This document shows, piece after piece, positions 31,178 through 42,558 of a DNA stretch of 64,000 bases. The DNA is from Diadema setosum. Lineage: Eukaryota; Echinodermata; Echinoidea; Diadematoida; Diadematidae. The notes under the pieces were generated by a model. That model worked only from the letters and a program-made list of their open reading frames with translations. It was not told the DNA's origin and did not search any database. The first letter of the stretch is position 1, and the number at the start of each line of letters is the position of its first letter. A program made the translations under genes and the position numbers. The DNA is taken from assembly GCF_964275005.1 (NCBI RefSeq), contig NW_027307677.1, forward strand, positions 62,001 through 126,000, written 5' to 3'.

Positions 31178-32255
31178 TGTCTCGCCCACCGGAGGTGAAG
31201 GCGAGACTAAGGGATCCAAATGGCGTCCGTCCGTCGTCCGTCACAAATGTTAAAGTTTACTTGCAAGACTCTCTTATGATGCATAACTTGGCAACTGTTA
31301 CAGCAATGGCAGCCACACTTGGGTGATAGAAGCACTAGGGGTATCTTCATGTTATGGTGTTGTCGGAGGTCATGTGATGATGTCAAAGGTCATTTGAGGT
31401 CATAAGAGTATGTGCAAGACTCTCTTTTCTATGTTAAAGTTTACCTGCAAGACTCTCTTTTGACAAATAACTTCACATAAGTTGCTTGGATTACAACCTA
31501 ACTTGGGTCATAGATGCACTGGGGGTACCTTCATGTTATGGTGCCGTTGGAGGTCACAGGATAAGGTCAAAGGTCATTTGAGGTCATACGTTAAAGTTTA
31601 CTTGCAAGACTCTCTTATCACACGTAACTCAGCACATGTTGCTACAAAGGCAATCAAACTTGGCTGATAGTAGATGTCTCTTGGGAAGTTGAAGGTTACC
31701 ACAAGGTCAAAGGTCACAGACAGGGGTCAACGAACTTTTATGGCCCAATGTTAAGTTTTTAGGGCGCATTTCGTTTATGGCTCATAACTTTTGATCCCTT
31801 TGTCTGTTTGTGATCAAACTTGGATGGAAGATGTCCCTTGGGGAGGTGAAGGTCGTCACAAGGTCAAAGTTCACATACAGGGGTCAACAAACTTTTAGGG
31901 CCCAATGTTATGTTTTCAGGGCGCGTTTTGATTGTGGCTCATAACTTTTGATCCCTATGTCCGTTTGTGACCAAACTTGGACGGTAGATGTCCCTTGGGG
32001 AGTTAAAGGTCATCACAAGGTCAAAGGTCACAAAAAGGGTCAACAAATTTTTAGGGCCCAATGTTAAGTTTTTATGGCGCATTTCGATTATAGCTCATTA
32101 CTTTTGATCCCTTTGTCCGTTTGTGACCAAACTTGGATGGTAAATGTCCCTTGGGGTGTTGAAGGTCACCACAAGGTCAAAGGTCATAAGCAGGTCAATT
32201 AACTTATGGGAGTTATAAAAAATATTAATTCCTTGTACGCGAATGGGCGAGACAC
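31178..32255. repeat. Dispersed repeat with internal tandem units ('ggtcaaaggtca' family)
   Basis: It begins ctcgcccaccggaggtgaag and ends near gggcgagacacaatttgg. Inside, a unit of about 140 bp (cacaaggtcaaaggtcac ... cataacttttgatccc ... gatgtcccttgggg) recurs three to four times from about 31690 to 32190. An earlier sub-unit with acttgcaagactctctt recurs three times. No coding frame is preserved. Confidence 0.7.
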
Positions 32256-32823
32256 AATTTGGCACTTGCCTTGTGTTTATATATTCTGAAAGCTGATGAT
32301 TTGTACATGTGATTTTATGGGTTGCGATGCTGGGAAAATGATTAACAGATATCAAACTTCTCAATGAAATAAAAAAAAGGCAAATTTTCAAAATAACGTC
32401 ATTAAATTGCAAGTTCACTCAAGCGTATCTCACTTATCCTCTGAATTTCACCCAGATGTCAGTATGTTGTAGCTTATTAAATGTTCTTTCATAAGTGTAT
32501 ATAGAAATTTTGATTGGATGACGTCATCACCTCGTAAAAATGGTTTGAAAGTAACCTTGACAAATTTGACCAGTTTACGTATTATCTCTATGGCAGTGCA
32601 GTTTTTCTGGAAATAAAAATTTACATGACTATCTTTTTCGAGCACTAGCTCACTTATCCTTCGGTGAATTTCTCCCAGATTTTAATATGTTGTAGCTGAG
32701 ACTTTGGGCTATTGTCACTTGTCCTACATTTTTTCATTGGACGTCGGGATTACGTCGAAGAAAGTGGATGAAATTGGCACTTGGCTTCGCTGTAGCGTCA
32801 TTTTGCTTAATACACAGAGCCTA
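32256..32823. other. Gene-free stretch
   Basis: AT-rich sequence. Two copies of a phrase ending ttctcccagat..tatgttgtag (near 32460 and 32690) hint at a degenerate duplication. Confidence 0.45.
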
Positions 32824-32826
32824 TGG

Positions 32827-32899
32827 GGGATGAAATAGTTCAGCGGATAGCGTATCCGACTTTTAATCTAAAGGTCCCGGGTTCGGGGCTCAACCCTGC
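32827..32899 (+). repeat. tRNA-Lys-like SINE head or tRNA pseudogene
   Basis: The sequence has a box A (tagttcagcgg), an anticodon arm with cttttaatc, matching the UUU anticodon loop of tRNA-Lys, and a box B (ggttcggggct) in tRNA spacing, ending ccctgcca. The acceptor and T stems do not pair well, so it is not a working tRNA. It is followed by AT-rich sequence, as in tRNA-derived SINEs. Confidence 0.65.
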
Positions 32900-33059
32900 C
32901 AATTCTTTTGCTTATTTAAAAACACTTTTTTTCTTCTTTTTCTATAGTAAGTCTTATTCTCCCTTACTTTATCTTTTTCTGATTTTTTATGCTTTTCCTT
33001 CAAATTTCTATACAATATCTTAACTTTTTCTTTATTGTTCTTTCTTTCTTACTCTTTAT

Positions 33060-34480
33060 GTGCAATAGATCAAAAACAATAAGTCATATCAACCCAATAT
33101 TTTGCACATGTTTAGTTCATGTCACGAACATCGTATAATAAAATAACAACTACTTCCTCCGACACCATCGTGGGTAGGTATATTTGGGTCAATGGTCAAA
33201 AGTGTTTAATCCCCGTGAATACACGTCCTATCTTTCCGACATTATGCACACGTAAGACCCATGTTGCAAGAATCATTTCACAAAATAACATCTTTTAGCT
33301 CAGATGCCATCTTAGCTGTGTTAACCCTAACTTACCGGGGGGGGGGGGGGGGGGGTAATGCCAAAATTTGTCGCGCCCGGGCATACCGTTCCGAAGCCAC
33401 GCCCCTTCAAAAAATTTTCGTCAACCCCAAAATTGCTCAAAAACGTGATTTTGTGTACAAAGTCAATACAAATTGTGTTTTTTCAATTAGTTCATATAAA
33501 GATTCATATTTTTAATTCAAATGGCTGAAATCAATCTATTTTAGTATAATTATGCTTCAAAAATGTGTATGACAAAGTCTGCTGAAAAAAAAACAACAAA
33601 AACAAATGTTCGAAAAACAACGAAATACATAAAAAATTGATAAAACAATAAAAAACATAAGAAATTAATTTTGATACTGAATTTTTTTTAACGCACAAAT
33701 GTCCGAAATGTCCCTAGGAATATTTACACCAAAAATCAGCATTCTATAAGCTTTTGTTAGCCAATTCCAGAGGAAAACGAGTTTGTTTTTGCATATTATT
33801 TGCATAATTTATTAATGTAAAAAAGAAAATGCAAATTTTTTTGAAAATTTAACTTAAAAGTCTTGTAGATTACATCCGGCTTTATGTTCATGCAAAATTT
33901 TGCGGCGATCGCGCGATCAACGGCCGAGATCTGAAGGAATTCAAGCTCGCTATTAAATAGCCCAGGTAAGTTAGGGTTAAATGGGGTCACAGGTCAAATA
34001 TACTTCATTCTGTGACCTCATTAGTGTATATGGTTTCACCGCCCTGTTTTACTCACACATGGGCTTCGATAGATGGATCATTTTGTAAAATAACAACGCT
34101 CTGGTCGGATGCCATTTTGGCTGTGCAAATAAGGTTTAAAGTAAAATATTCTTTATTTTGTATCTTGCTTACTAATGCTCGATCGGGGCCAGATTTTGTA
34201 CATGTATGGGCCATGTTACCTAGATCATTTCATATAACAAAGACCTTTGACTCAGACGCCGTCTAGGCTGTGCGAGGTAGGCCCTATATAGGGTTAAGGG
34301 TCAAGACTGCTTTGTCCTATATCTTGATAATTACATGCCCTATCACTCCCATATTTTGCAACCACTTAGCCCATGGCATATGATCGTTTCGTGAAATAGC
34401 CACGTTCTAATCAGATGCCATCTCGGCTGTCTAAAGTAGAGTCAAGGATCAAACAAGTTTCGTGTTGTATTTTGGTAAAT
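33060..34480. repeat. Degenerate tandem repeat, about 140 bp units
   Basis: Related phrases (ttttgcacatgtttagttcatg, cataaaataacaac, cagatgccatcttagctgtg, gggtcaaaggtcaaa) recur about every 130-150 bp on both sides of the inserted piggyBac-like element, up to the border of the next element at 34482. Confidence 0.6.
33325..33976. mobile_element. piggyBac-like non-autonomous element
   Basis: Perfect 12 bp termini (ccctaacttacc / ggtaagttaggg) are flanked on both sides by TTAA (33321-33324; 33977-33980), the target of piggyBac transposons. A G run of 18 or so follows the left end. The 652 bp interior has no transposase. It sits inside the tandem array and matches parts of 41743-42473 and 51900-52567. 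Confidence 0.75.
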
Positions 34481-34481
34481 A

Positions 34482-36963
34482 CAGTCAACTTCGGATACCT
34501 CGACGTCGGATAAGCCGAATATCACTTACCTCGGGGGCAAAGTGAAAGTCCCGATTGTTCCTATGGAGTTTCCGTGTATTAAAATTCTCATAAGCTCGAA
34601 GAAAATAACTCGAAGTTCGGTTACCTCGAAGTGAAATCTACTGTCCCGATCTTAATTAACTTATTGTTTTTCCCAGCATGGAGCTCGAATCGAAATTGCA
34701 AACATCACTCAGCATCTCTGATTAAGCGCGCGTGGACAGTGAAGAAGACATGTCACAAATCTTTTCACACTCGACTGTAAATATTCCCGACCAGAACAAT
34801 CGCGCGCCCAAAGAAATACCCGGTACACAGCTGACAAGAAAAATCCCCAACACCTACCTACATACGTACACGGTATGCACATAGCACCCTTGCCAATGGA
34901 GTGCTTACGATAGCACTACGCTCTGCCCCATCATCTTCTTTTCTTTAACCACTGTGTTTTAATTCTTGATCATGATACAGCGTAGTCATACCGTGCGCGT
35001 AGATTTCTTAACCGTCGTGGCGCACCTGCGTAGGTGTTGACAGTTATAATATCTTTGGCATTAATCACGGTCCACTGTCCAAACATCAATCTCCTGCGTA
35101 GTGCCTTTTTTTAACCCTTTTTTTTTTTGCCTTTCACAAAGTATGTTTCATCTATTCCCCGAGAACGCAAGCACTGATTTTTTTTTTTTTTTTTTTTTTT
35201 TTGTCAGCAATGCGATTATGAAAATATTGTGGAATATGATGTGGAAGTATAGGCCGAGCATAATAAAGAATAGAATAGACAGGGCCCCACACTAACTTTT
35301 ATCGGGCCACCAGTATCACTGATTTTTATTTTTTGGTGGTCGAATTTACTCGAAATTAAAATCTGGCGACACACAAAAAAAATGAAGAAAAACATTAGAA
35401 ATGAAATTAAATGAAAAACGTGGGAGCATTTGCTGACATTTGTTAGCATCCGACATTTGTTTTAGCATTGTAAAGAGCCGAAAGTTACCGTTATTCATTT
35501 CTTATTGTAAAAGCAGTTATTATCCGACGTCTGTTAGCACCTTGAGGAGCCCCCAATATTACCGTTAATCATCTTGAAATGTAAAAGCAAACAACCGACA
35601 TTCATTTTAGCATCTTACGGAGCTGAATGCTATCCTTATCCATTTCCAAACGTGAAAGCAAACATCCGCTATTTGTTTCAGCATCTAACTGAGTGGATTA
35701 ATACCTTTAATCATTTTCAAATGTAAAAGCAACAATCTGTCATTTATTTTGGCATCGTACGAAGCAGAATACTACCGTTATTCATTTCAAACATGCGACA
35801 TTTATTTTATCATTGTACGGAGCCGAATGTTACTGCTGTCCACTTCCGAAAGTGAAATGAATCATTCTGACAATTTTTTTATCATCGTACGGAGCCGAAT
35901 GTTACTGTTTTTCATTTTTGAATGTCGAAGCTGACATCAGTCGTTTATTTTACCATCAAACGTAGCTGAACGTTACTGTTATTCATTTCGAAATGTTATA
36001 GCAAATATCCAATATTTTTTTAGCATATTATTATGGGGCAGAATGTTACTGCTATTCACTTCCAAACATGCCAAACGTAAAAGCAATCATTCGAGATGTA
36101 TTTTAGCATCTTCCGGAGCTGAATGTTATTGCCATTTACTTTCAAACGTAAAAGCAAACATCCAGCATTTATTTTATCAACGCAAGGAGTTGAATGTTAT
36201 TGTTACTCATTTCCGAACATCAAAGCAAACATCAAACATTAATTTTACCATTGAACGCAGCTGAATGTTACTGTTATTCATTTCGAAATTAAAAAGCAAA
36301 CATCAGACAGTTATTTTAGCATCGCATGGAGCAGAATATTACTGCAACTTCCGAACATAAAAGCGATCATCGGACATTTATTTTAGCATCTTACGGAGCC
36401 AAAAGTTATTGCTATTTCCTTTCGAAAGTATAAGGAAACATCCGACACTTATCTAACCATCGTACGGAGTTGAATATTGTTTTTCATTTCCGAACGTCAA
36501 AGCAAATATTCGACATATATTTCAGCGTCTCCCGGAGCCGAATGTTATCCTTATTCATTTCCGAACGCAAAATCAAATATCTGACATTAGTTTTAGTACC
36601 ATACGGAGCTGAGTCTTATCGTTTTTCATTTCCAAAAGTATGAGCAAACATCCGACATTTATTTTAGTATCTTACGGAGCCGATTGTTACCGCTGTTCAT
36701 TTTCAAGAGTAAAGGCAAACATCCAACCTTTTTTTTTGGTGGCGCGATAGGGCCACCAAAATCTTAATTTCTGATATTTTGATTTCAATTTCGATTTTCA
36801 TTCAATTAAAAGTCGATTCAATTCCAATTGACAAGCATGCAAACCATCGGTAGGCACTATAACAGATACCATGTTGAACATCGATAAACGTCGGATAAGT
36901 CGAAGAAAATTCGACGTACGTATGCGTACCTCGAATTTCGCGTACCTCGAATGGTATGGCCTG
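34482..36963. mobile_element. Possible pogo/Tc1-like element enclosing a satellite
   Basis: The segment starts cagtcaacttcggatacctcg and ends cctcgaatggtatggcctg, with TA on each side (34480-34481; 36964-36965). CAG...CTG termini, a TA target and reiterated tacctcga and gtcggataag words fit pogo/Tigger-type non-autonomous elements. The terminal repeats are imperfect, and no transposase is seen; most of the interior is the 72 bp satellite. Confidence 0.5.
35420..36725. repeat. Degenerate 72 bp satellite, about 17 units
   Basis: The phrase acatttattttagcatcttacggagc followed by gaatgttaccgttattcatttc and aaaagcaaacatccg recurs at intervals of about 72 bp, with heavy divergence between units. 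Uniform decay suggests an old array. Confidence 0.8.
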
Positions 36964-36965
36964 TA

Positions 36966-37718
36966 CAAATAATTTCTTGGTATATCACAAAGAGTTATTA
37001 TTAAAAATGCCCAATTCTTATATCTTGCAGCAAGTTAATAGAGTCCAGTCACTTCTACAATTCCAACATTAATCAGTCGTTGCTATTTTCCTTTGAGACC
37101 CAACAAAAGATATCGATCAACATAGTCATTGAGGTTTAAAATGGCTCTTTAGTTCAGTTGGCTTTTCATCTGTCGGCACATGCACAAAGACAAAATGGTG
37201 AGAGAAAAAAGAAAATAAGTCAAAAGTCACTAGAATATAGGGATAGTAGCATTTTCCAGGGGAACAGAATGCTCATTTCACTTCAATTCATTTTCGTATT
37301 TACCTTCTCTCTCTCTCTCTCTATCTCAGGGAAATAACAAATCTTTCTTTGACATTAATACAAAGTGTATACAACCTTGTATTTTGATTGCATCAAATCA
37401 AGAAGAACATACTGTACCCAAATGTTAATGGTCGTAATAGAATCATGGTATAAAGGTGTCTCACAGAAGTACCAAATATCATTGCGCCTGCATAGAAGCT
37501 AGGCTTTTAAAACCGTAGGGCTCAAACATTCATAGGTGTGGAAATGACGGTGAAGGATATGAATGTACCGATCGTCTATTAGGTGATTTCAGTCTCAAAT
37601 GATATGATGGATAATAAAATTGAAACTTAAGTGCAAATTTATTTTCGCAAATGTTAGTTCAACCTCTGAAAAAAAAGAAAAATCGCGTCTACTCATTTTG
37701 TCCTACGTGTGCATATAG
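36966..37718. other. Gene-free intron sequence
   Basis: AT-rich sequence with a short (CT)n tract near 37305-37325. Nothing else recognised. Confidence 0.45.
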
Positions 37719-37772
37719 GTGCTGAAATGGAAAAGAAGCAAGATAACAACGGTTCCGCCAGAGAACCCAATG
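37719..37772 (+). CDS. Array exon A1, receptor cytoplasmic tail
   Basis: A 54 bp, phase 1-1 exon with acceptor gcatatag and donor gtaaga. It reads AEMEKKQDNNGSAREPN, a very polar, charged peptide without tyrosine. It matches the B exons in sequence and flanks. It lies 10 kb after the previous candidate receptor exon in the same phase, so membership in that gene is inferred. Role unknown. Confidence 0.5.
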
Positions 37773-38259
37773 GTAAGAATGAAGAGGGCAATCGTACAAT
37801 TGCAATCATATTCTTTTCTTGGTTTATTTTTAACATTTGTCCCATTCATTCTGTCATCCTGGATGTTGCCAGAGGCAGTGTGTCTTCAAGGTGTCAGTAC
37901 ACCTGTCTGTCCTTCGCCTAAAGAAAGAAAAAAAAAAAAAAAAAAAAACTACACTGTATACTTCTATAGGGCTTAGGTCACAACCCCCAAAATCAGACCG
38001 CTCGGTTGGTCGGCGAGTTTTTAGCCAGTTTCGATGGGACTCCGACCAGTGACTGACTGATCACCGACCAGGCATAGGATATCTTTAATGCAAATTTATT
38101 TTCACAAACGTTTCACTTCATTATTTAACCTGTTGATATCACAACCTCAAAAAACAGCAGCTTTTGTTGGAGAAAAAAAAAAGGTTAGTTCAAACTCTGA
38201 AAAAGAAAAAAGAAAAAAAAATCACGTCTACTCATTTTGTCGTATGTGTGCATATACAG

Positions 38260-38319
38260 GTGTAGGTGCTGAAATGGACAAGAACGAAGTTAACAACGGT
38301 TCTGCCATAGAACTCAACG
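38260..38319 (+). CDS. Array exon B1
   Basis: A 60 bp, phase 1-1 exon (acceptor catatacag, donor gtaaga) reading VGAEMDKNEVNNGSAIELN. A second in-frame acceptor six bases later would give the shorter AEMDKNEVNNGSAIELN, equivalent in length to exon A1. The splice sites and frame are conserved in all three B copies, which favours real exons. Confidence 0.5.
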
Positions 38320-38919
38320 GTAAGACTGGAGAGGGTAATTATACAATTGCAATCATTTTCTTTTCCATGTTTATTACCTACATTTGTCCCATTCATGCCA
38401 TCATCCTGAATGTTGCTGGAGGCAGTGTGTCTTCGAGGTGTCAGTCTACCCGTCTTTCCGCTGCCAAAAGAAAGAAAAAAATATCAACTGCACTGTATAC
38501 CTCTATATGGCTTTTGTCACAACCACTAAAATCAGTCTCCTCGGCAACCGGTCGGTAAATTTCTGAGCCAATTTCGATGAGACTCCGACTGGTGACCGAC
38601 CAGGCACAACCGATTTTTAGGGCATCGATCGGTCGCCACTGAAGTTTTAACGCGAATTTCAAATTTCAGCGACAACAGACCAGTTTTCACTCGCTACCAA
38701 AAATATGCTCGGTGCCTGAGTGGCAACCGCCCAGAGCGGTCGCCATTGAGCGATTAAGGGAACAAAAATAATAAAGATAAACATGACAAAATCACAGAAG
38801 GAAACAAAGGGACCGGATGGGAAAGAGGAGCCAGGGAAATCTTGAAGAGGCAGAGGGAGGGGTAGAGGCAAGAAAACCCCACCAACTTCTTAACAGCTTC
38901 TCTCTGAAATTCTCAGCAG

Positions 38920-38976
38920 GAAGCCTATTATGCAGTAGAGGGCAAGATAACAACGGTTCCGACAGAGAACCCAATG
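38920..38976 (+). CDS. Array exon A2 (chimeric 5' end)
   Basis: The tandem junction replaced the original start of exon A with spacer sequence. That spacer supplies a new acceptor (ttctcagcag) and an in-phase start, giving SLLCSRGQDNNGSDREPN, 57 bp and phase 1-1. The 3' half and donor are those of A1. Confidence 0.4.
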
Positions 38977-39459
38977 GTAAGAATGAAGAGGGCAATCGTA
39001 CAATTGCAATCATTTTCTTTTCTTGGTTTATTTTTAACATTTGTCCCATTCATTCTGTCATCCTGGATGTTGCCAGAGGCAGTGTGTCTTCAAGGTGTCA
39101 GTACACCTGTCTGTCCTTCGCCTATAAAGAAAGAAAGAAAAAAACAACTACACTGTATACTTCTATAGGGCTTATGTCACAACCCCCAAAATCAGACCGC
39201 TCGGTTGGTCGGCGAGTTTTTAGCCAGTTTCGATGGGACTCCGACCAGTGACTGACTGATCACCGACCAGGCATAGGATATCTTTAATGCAAATTTATTT
39301 TCACAAACGTTTCACTTCATTATTTAACCTGTTGATATCACAACCTCAAAAAACAGCAGCTTTTGTTGGAGAAAAAAAAAAAGCTTAGTTCAAACTCTGA
39401 AAAAGAAAAAAGAAAAAAAAATCACGTCTACTCATTTTGTCGTATGTGTGCATATACAG

Positions 39460-39519
39460 GTGTTGGTGCTGAAGTGGACAAGAACGAAGTTAACAACGGT
39501 TCTGCCATAGAACCCAATG
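39460..39519 (+). CDS. Array exon B2
   Basis: A 60 bp, phase 1-1 exon reading VGAEVDKNEVNNGSAIEPN. It differs from B1 and B3 at two or three residues. Here the inner acceptor seen in B1 and B3 is altered, so only the outer acceptor is available. Confidence 0.5.
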
Positions 39520-40123
39520 GTAAGACTGGAAAGGGTAATTATACAATTGCTATCATTTTCTTTTCCATGTTTATTGCCGACATTTGTCCCATTCATGCCA
39601 TCAACCTGAATGTTGCTGGAGGCAGTGTGTCTTCGAGGTGTCAGTCTACCCGTCTTTCCGTTGCCAAAAGAAAGAAAGAAAAAAAAATCAACTGCACTGT
39701 ATACCTCTATATGGCTTTTGTCACAACCCCTAAAATCAGTCTCCTCGGCAACCGGTCGGTGAATTTCTGAGCCAATTTCGATGAGACTCTGACTGGTGAC
39801 CGACCAGGCACAACCGATTTTTAGGGCATCGATCGGTCGCCACTGAAGTTTTAACGCGAATTTCAAATTTCAGCGGCAACAGATCAGTTTTCACTCGCTA
39901 CCAAAAATATGCTCGGTGCCTGAGTGGCAACCGCCCAGAGCGGTCGCCATTGAGCGATTGAGGGAACAAAAATGATAAAGATAAACATGACAAAATCACA
40001 GAAGGAAACAAAGGGACCGGATGGGAAAGAGGAGCCAGGGAAATCTTGAAGAGGCAGAGGGAGGGGTAGAGGCAAGAAAACCCCACCAACTTTTTAACAG
40101 CTTCTCTCTGAAATTCTCAGCAG

Positions 40124-40177
40124 GAAGCCTATGCAGTAGAGGGCAAGATAACAACGGTTCCGACAGAGAACCCAATG
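40124..40177 (+). CDS. Array exon A3 (chimeric 5' end)
   Basis: It has the same junction-made acceptor as A2 and reads SLCSRGQDNNGSDREPN, 54 bp, phase 1-1. It is three bases shorter than A2 because a tat triplet near its start differs, so frame is kept. Confidence 0.4.
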
Positions 40178-40655
40178 GTAAGAATGAAGAGGGCAATCGT
40201 ACAATTGCAATCATTTTCTTTTCTTGGTTTATTTTTAACATTTGTCCCATTCATTCTGTCATCCTGGATGTTGCCAGAGGCAGTGTGTCTTCAAGGTGTC
40301 AGTACACCTGTATGTCCTTCGCCTAAAGAAAGAAAAAAAAAAAAAAAACAACTACACTGTATACTTCTATAGGGCTTATGTCACAACCCCCAAAATCAGA
40401 CCGCTCGGTTGGTCGGCGAGTTTTTAGCCAGTTTCGATGGGACTCCGACCAGTGACTGACTGACCACCGACCAGGCATAGGATATGCAAATTTATATTCA
40501 CAAACGTTTCACTTCATTATTTTACCTGTTGATATCACAACCTCAAAAAACAGCAGCTTTTGTTGGAGAAAAAAAAAAGGTTAGTTCAAACTCTGAAAAA
40601 GAAAAAAGAAAAAAAAATCACGTCTACTCATTTTGTCGTATGTGTGCATATACAG

Positions 40656-40715
40656 GTGTAGGTGCTGAAATGGACAAGAACGAAGTTAACAACGGTTCTG
40701 CCATAGAACCCAGTG
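40656..40715 (+). CDS. Array exon B3
   Basis: A 60 bp, phase 1-1 exon reading VGAEMDKNEVNNGSAIEPS, nearly identical to B1. Both nested acceptors are present. Confidence 0.5.
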
Positions 40716-41322
40716 GTAAGACTGGAGAGGGTAATTATACAATTGCTATCATTTTCTTTTCCATGTTTATTGCCGACATTTGTCCCATTCATGCCATCAA
40801 CCTGAATGTTGCTGGAGGCAGTGTGTCTTCGAGGTGTCAGTCTACCCGTCTTTCCGTTGCCAAAAGAAAGAAAAAAAAAATATCAACTGCCCTGTATACC
40901 TCTATATGGCTTTTGTCACAACCCCTAAAATCAGTCTCCTCGGCAACCGGTCGGTAAATTTCTGAGCCAATTTCGATGAGACTCTGACTGGTGACCGACC
41001 AGGCACAACCGATTTTTAGGGCATCGATCGGTCGCCACTGAAGTTTTAATGCGAATTTCAAATTTCAGCGACAACAGACCAGTTTTCACTCGCTACCAAA
41101 AAAAATATGCTCGGTGCCTGAGTGGCAACCGCCCAGAGCGGTCGCCATTGAGCGATTGAGGGAACAAAAATGATAAAGATAAACATGACAAAATCACAGA
41201 AGGAAACAAAGGGACCGGATGGGAAAGAGGAGCCAGGGAAATCTTGAAGAGGCAGAGGGAGGGGTAGAGGCAAGAAAACCCCACCAACTCTTTAACAGCT
41301 TCTCTCTGAAAATTCTCAGCAG

Positions 41323-41393
41323 GAAGCCTATGCAGTAGAGGATTTGCTAGCAGCATGGGGGACATAGAAAACAGGGAAAACCACTTTGGGTGA
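41323..41393 (+). CDS. Possible terminal exon of the receptor
   Basis: The last unit ends with the same acceptor (ttctcagcag) that A2 and A3 use, but continues into unique sequence as SLCSRGFASSMGDIENREN followed by HFG and TGA. An AATAAA lies 90 bases further on. This may be the original exon whose 5' part was copied into the array. A donor-like GTGAGA overlaps the stop, so it could also be an internal exon ending at 41389. Confidence 0.35.
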
Positions 41394-41482
41394 GAGATAT
41401 GAAGGTTAAATGTTGGGGTTATTGTGTAGACATTAATATATGGTTTAGTTATTTTATCATTTTATTTAAGCATATTGAAGGA

Positions 41483-41488
41483 AATAAA
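41483..41488 (+). terminator. Polyadenylation signal after the possible last exon
   Basis: AATAAA 90 bases after the TGA at 41391-41393. It fits a short 3' untranslated region but could be chance in AT-rich sequence. Confidence 0.3.
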
Positions 41489-41742
41489 TGAATGAAAAGA
41501 GATGGGAGAATGAAAAAAAATCAGATAGGAATAGAAAAATATGGTGAAAATATAGAAGCAGTCAAAGATATTTTGGAAAATTCTAAGAGTGATTTACAGA
41601 TTTGTTTTTTTTTTTGTTTATCATCTTAGGTTTTCCTCCCTTTTATGTTATTTTCTAATTTCTAAATACTTAAGATTTCACATAGCTGAGAATGGTAGTT
41701 CGTAATTAATTGCTTGAATCTTTACTTTGGGTTTAATCTTAA

Positions 41743-42473
41743 CCTTATTTTAACTGGGCTATTTGATACCAATTTTTTTACTGGGGGGGGGGGGGGTCAA
41801 TGTGACCCCCCCCCCCCCCCTCCCCCTTCAGATCTCTGTCGCCGATATCGTGATTACCGCAAAATTTTGCCTGAAGATACAGCTGGATGTCATCTGCAAG
41901 ATAGTGGTCATATCATATGAAAATATTGTGTTTTTTTTATATTAACTGAATTAATTATGCAAATTTATGCATGAAATCATATTTTCACCTATAACTCCAA
42001 TAAAAAGACTGAAGGACTGCTAAATTTTTGTGTCAGAGTTCCTCAAGAGACTTCCAACAATTTTCATGCAAAAAAAAAATAATAAAAAATAGCACGATCA
42101 AAATTAGTTTCTTTTGTTCTTTATTGTTTTATTTTCTTGCGTATTTTCTTCATTAGAATTGATTAATTTGAGTGATTAAAAGTTGAAATAATCTAATTTA
42201 TGTCAATTTAACAAAAAACACAATTTCCATTGGATTTGCACACGATTTCATGAATTTGAGCCGTTTTCGGGTTGACATGCATAGGCAAAACATTACATAA
42301 CTTCAGAACGGTGTAGCCGGACGTCGCAAATTTGGTCTCAAAATATGCGAGAGACTTTAATAAAAAAAATTCATGAAATGACGCGGCAAAATCTTTGTGC
42401 GTTGCGTAATCGTAGCGCAAAATATCGGGGGGGGGGGTCAATTTGACCCCCCCCCCTCCCAGTCAGATTAGGG
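41743..42473. mobile_element. piggyBac-like non-autonomous element, second copy
   Basis: TTAA stands on both sides (41739-41742; 42474-42477). The left end is related to the reverse complement of the right end of 33325-33976 (taactgggctatttgata), so this copy lies in the opposite orientation. Inward-facing G and C runs (tactggggg..., ...ccccctcccag) with nearby gtcaa/ttgac words form hairpins near both ends. No transposase. Confidence 0.6.
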
Positions 42474-42521
42474 TTAATAAATTAACTGATCATGATTAAG
42501 ATTCTATAGCACATATTACAA

Positions 42522-42526
<5 letters not shown>

Positions 42527-42554
<28 letters not shown>
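42527..42554. repeat. (AT)n microsatellite
   Basis: A pure AT dinucleotide run of about 28 bp. Confidence 0.9.

Positions 42555-42558
<4 letters not shown>

Larger units (their letters stand above)
37738..41341 (+). repeat. Tandem triplication of a 1.2 kb unit containing exon pairs
   Basis: Units 37738-38941, 38942-40142 and 40143-41341 are about 1204, 1201 and 1199 bp long and differ by only a few percent. Each contains an A exon, a B exon and a spacer. The A and B halves are themselves homologous through exon and following intron (gcagtgtgtcttc, cacaacccc..aaaatcag, ccgaccaggca), so an older duplication of about 540 bp preceded the recent triplication. The junctions fall inside exon A. Confidence 0.9.

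Noticed and set aside
35420-36725. Regularly spaced repeats resembling a CRISPR array
   Set aside because: The 72 bp units are degenerate throughout with no constant repeat and variable spacer, in a eukaryotic genome, without cas genes.
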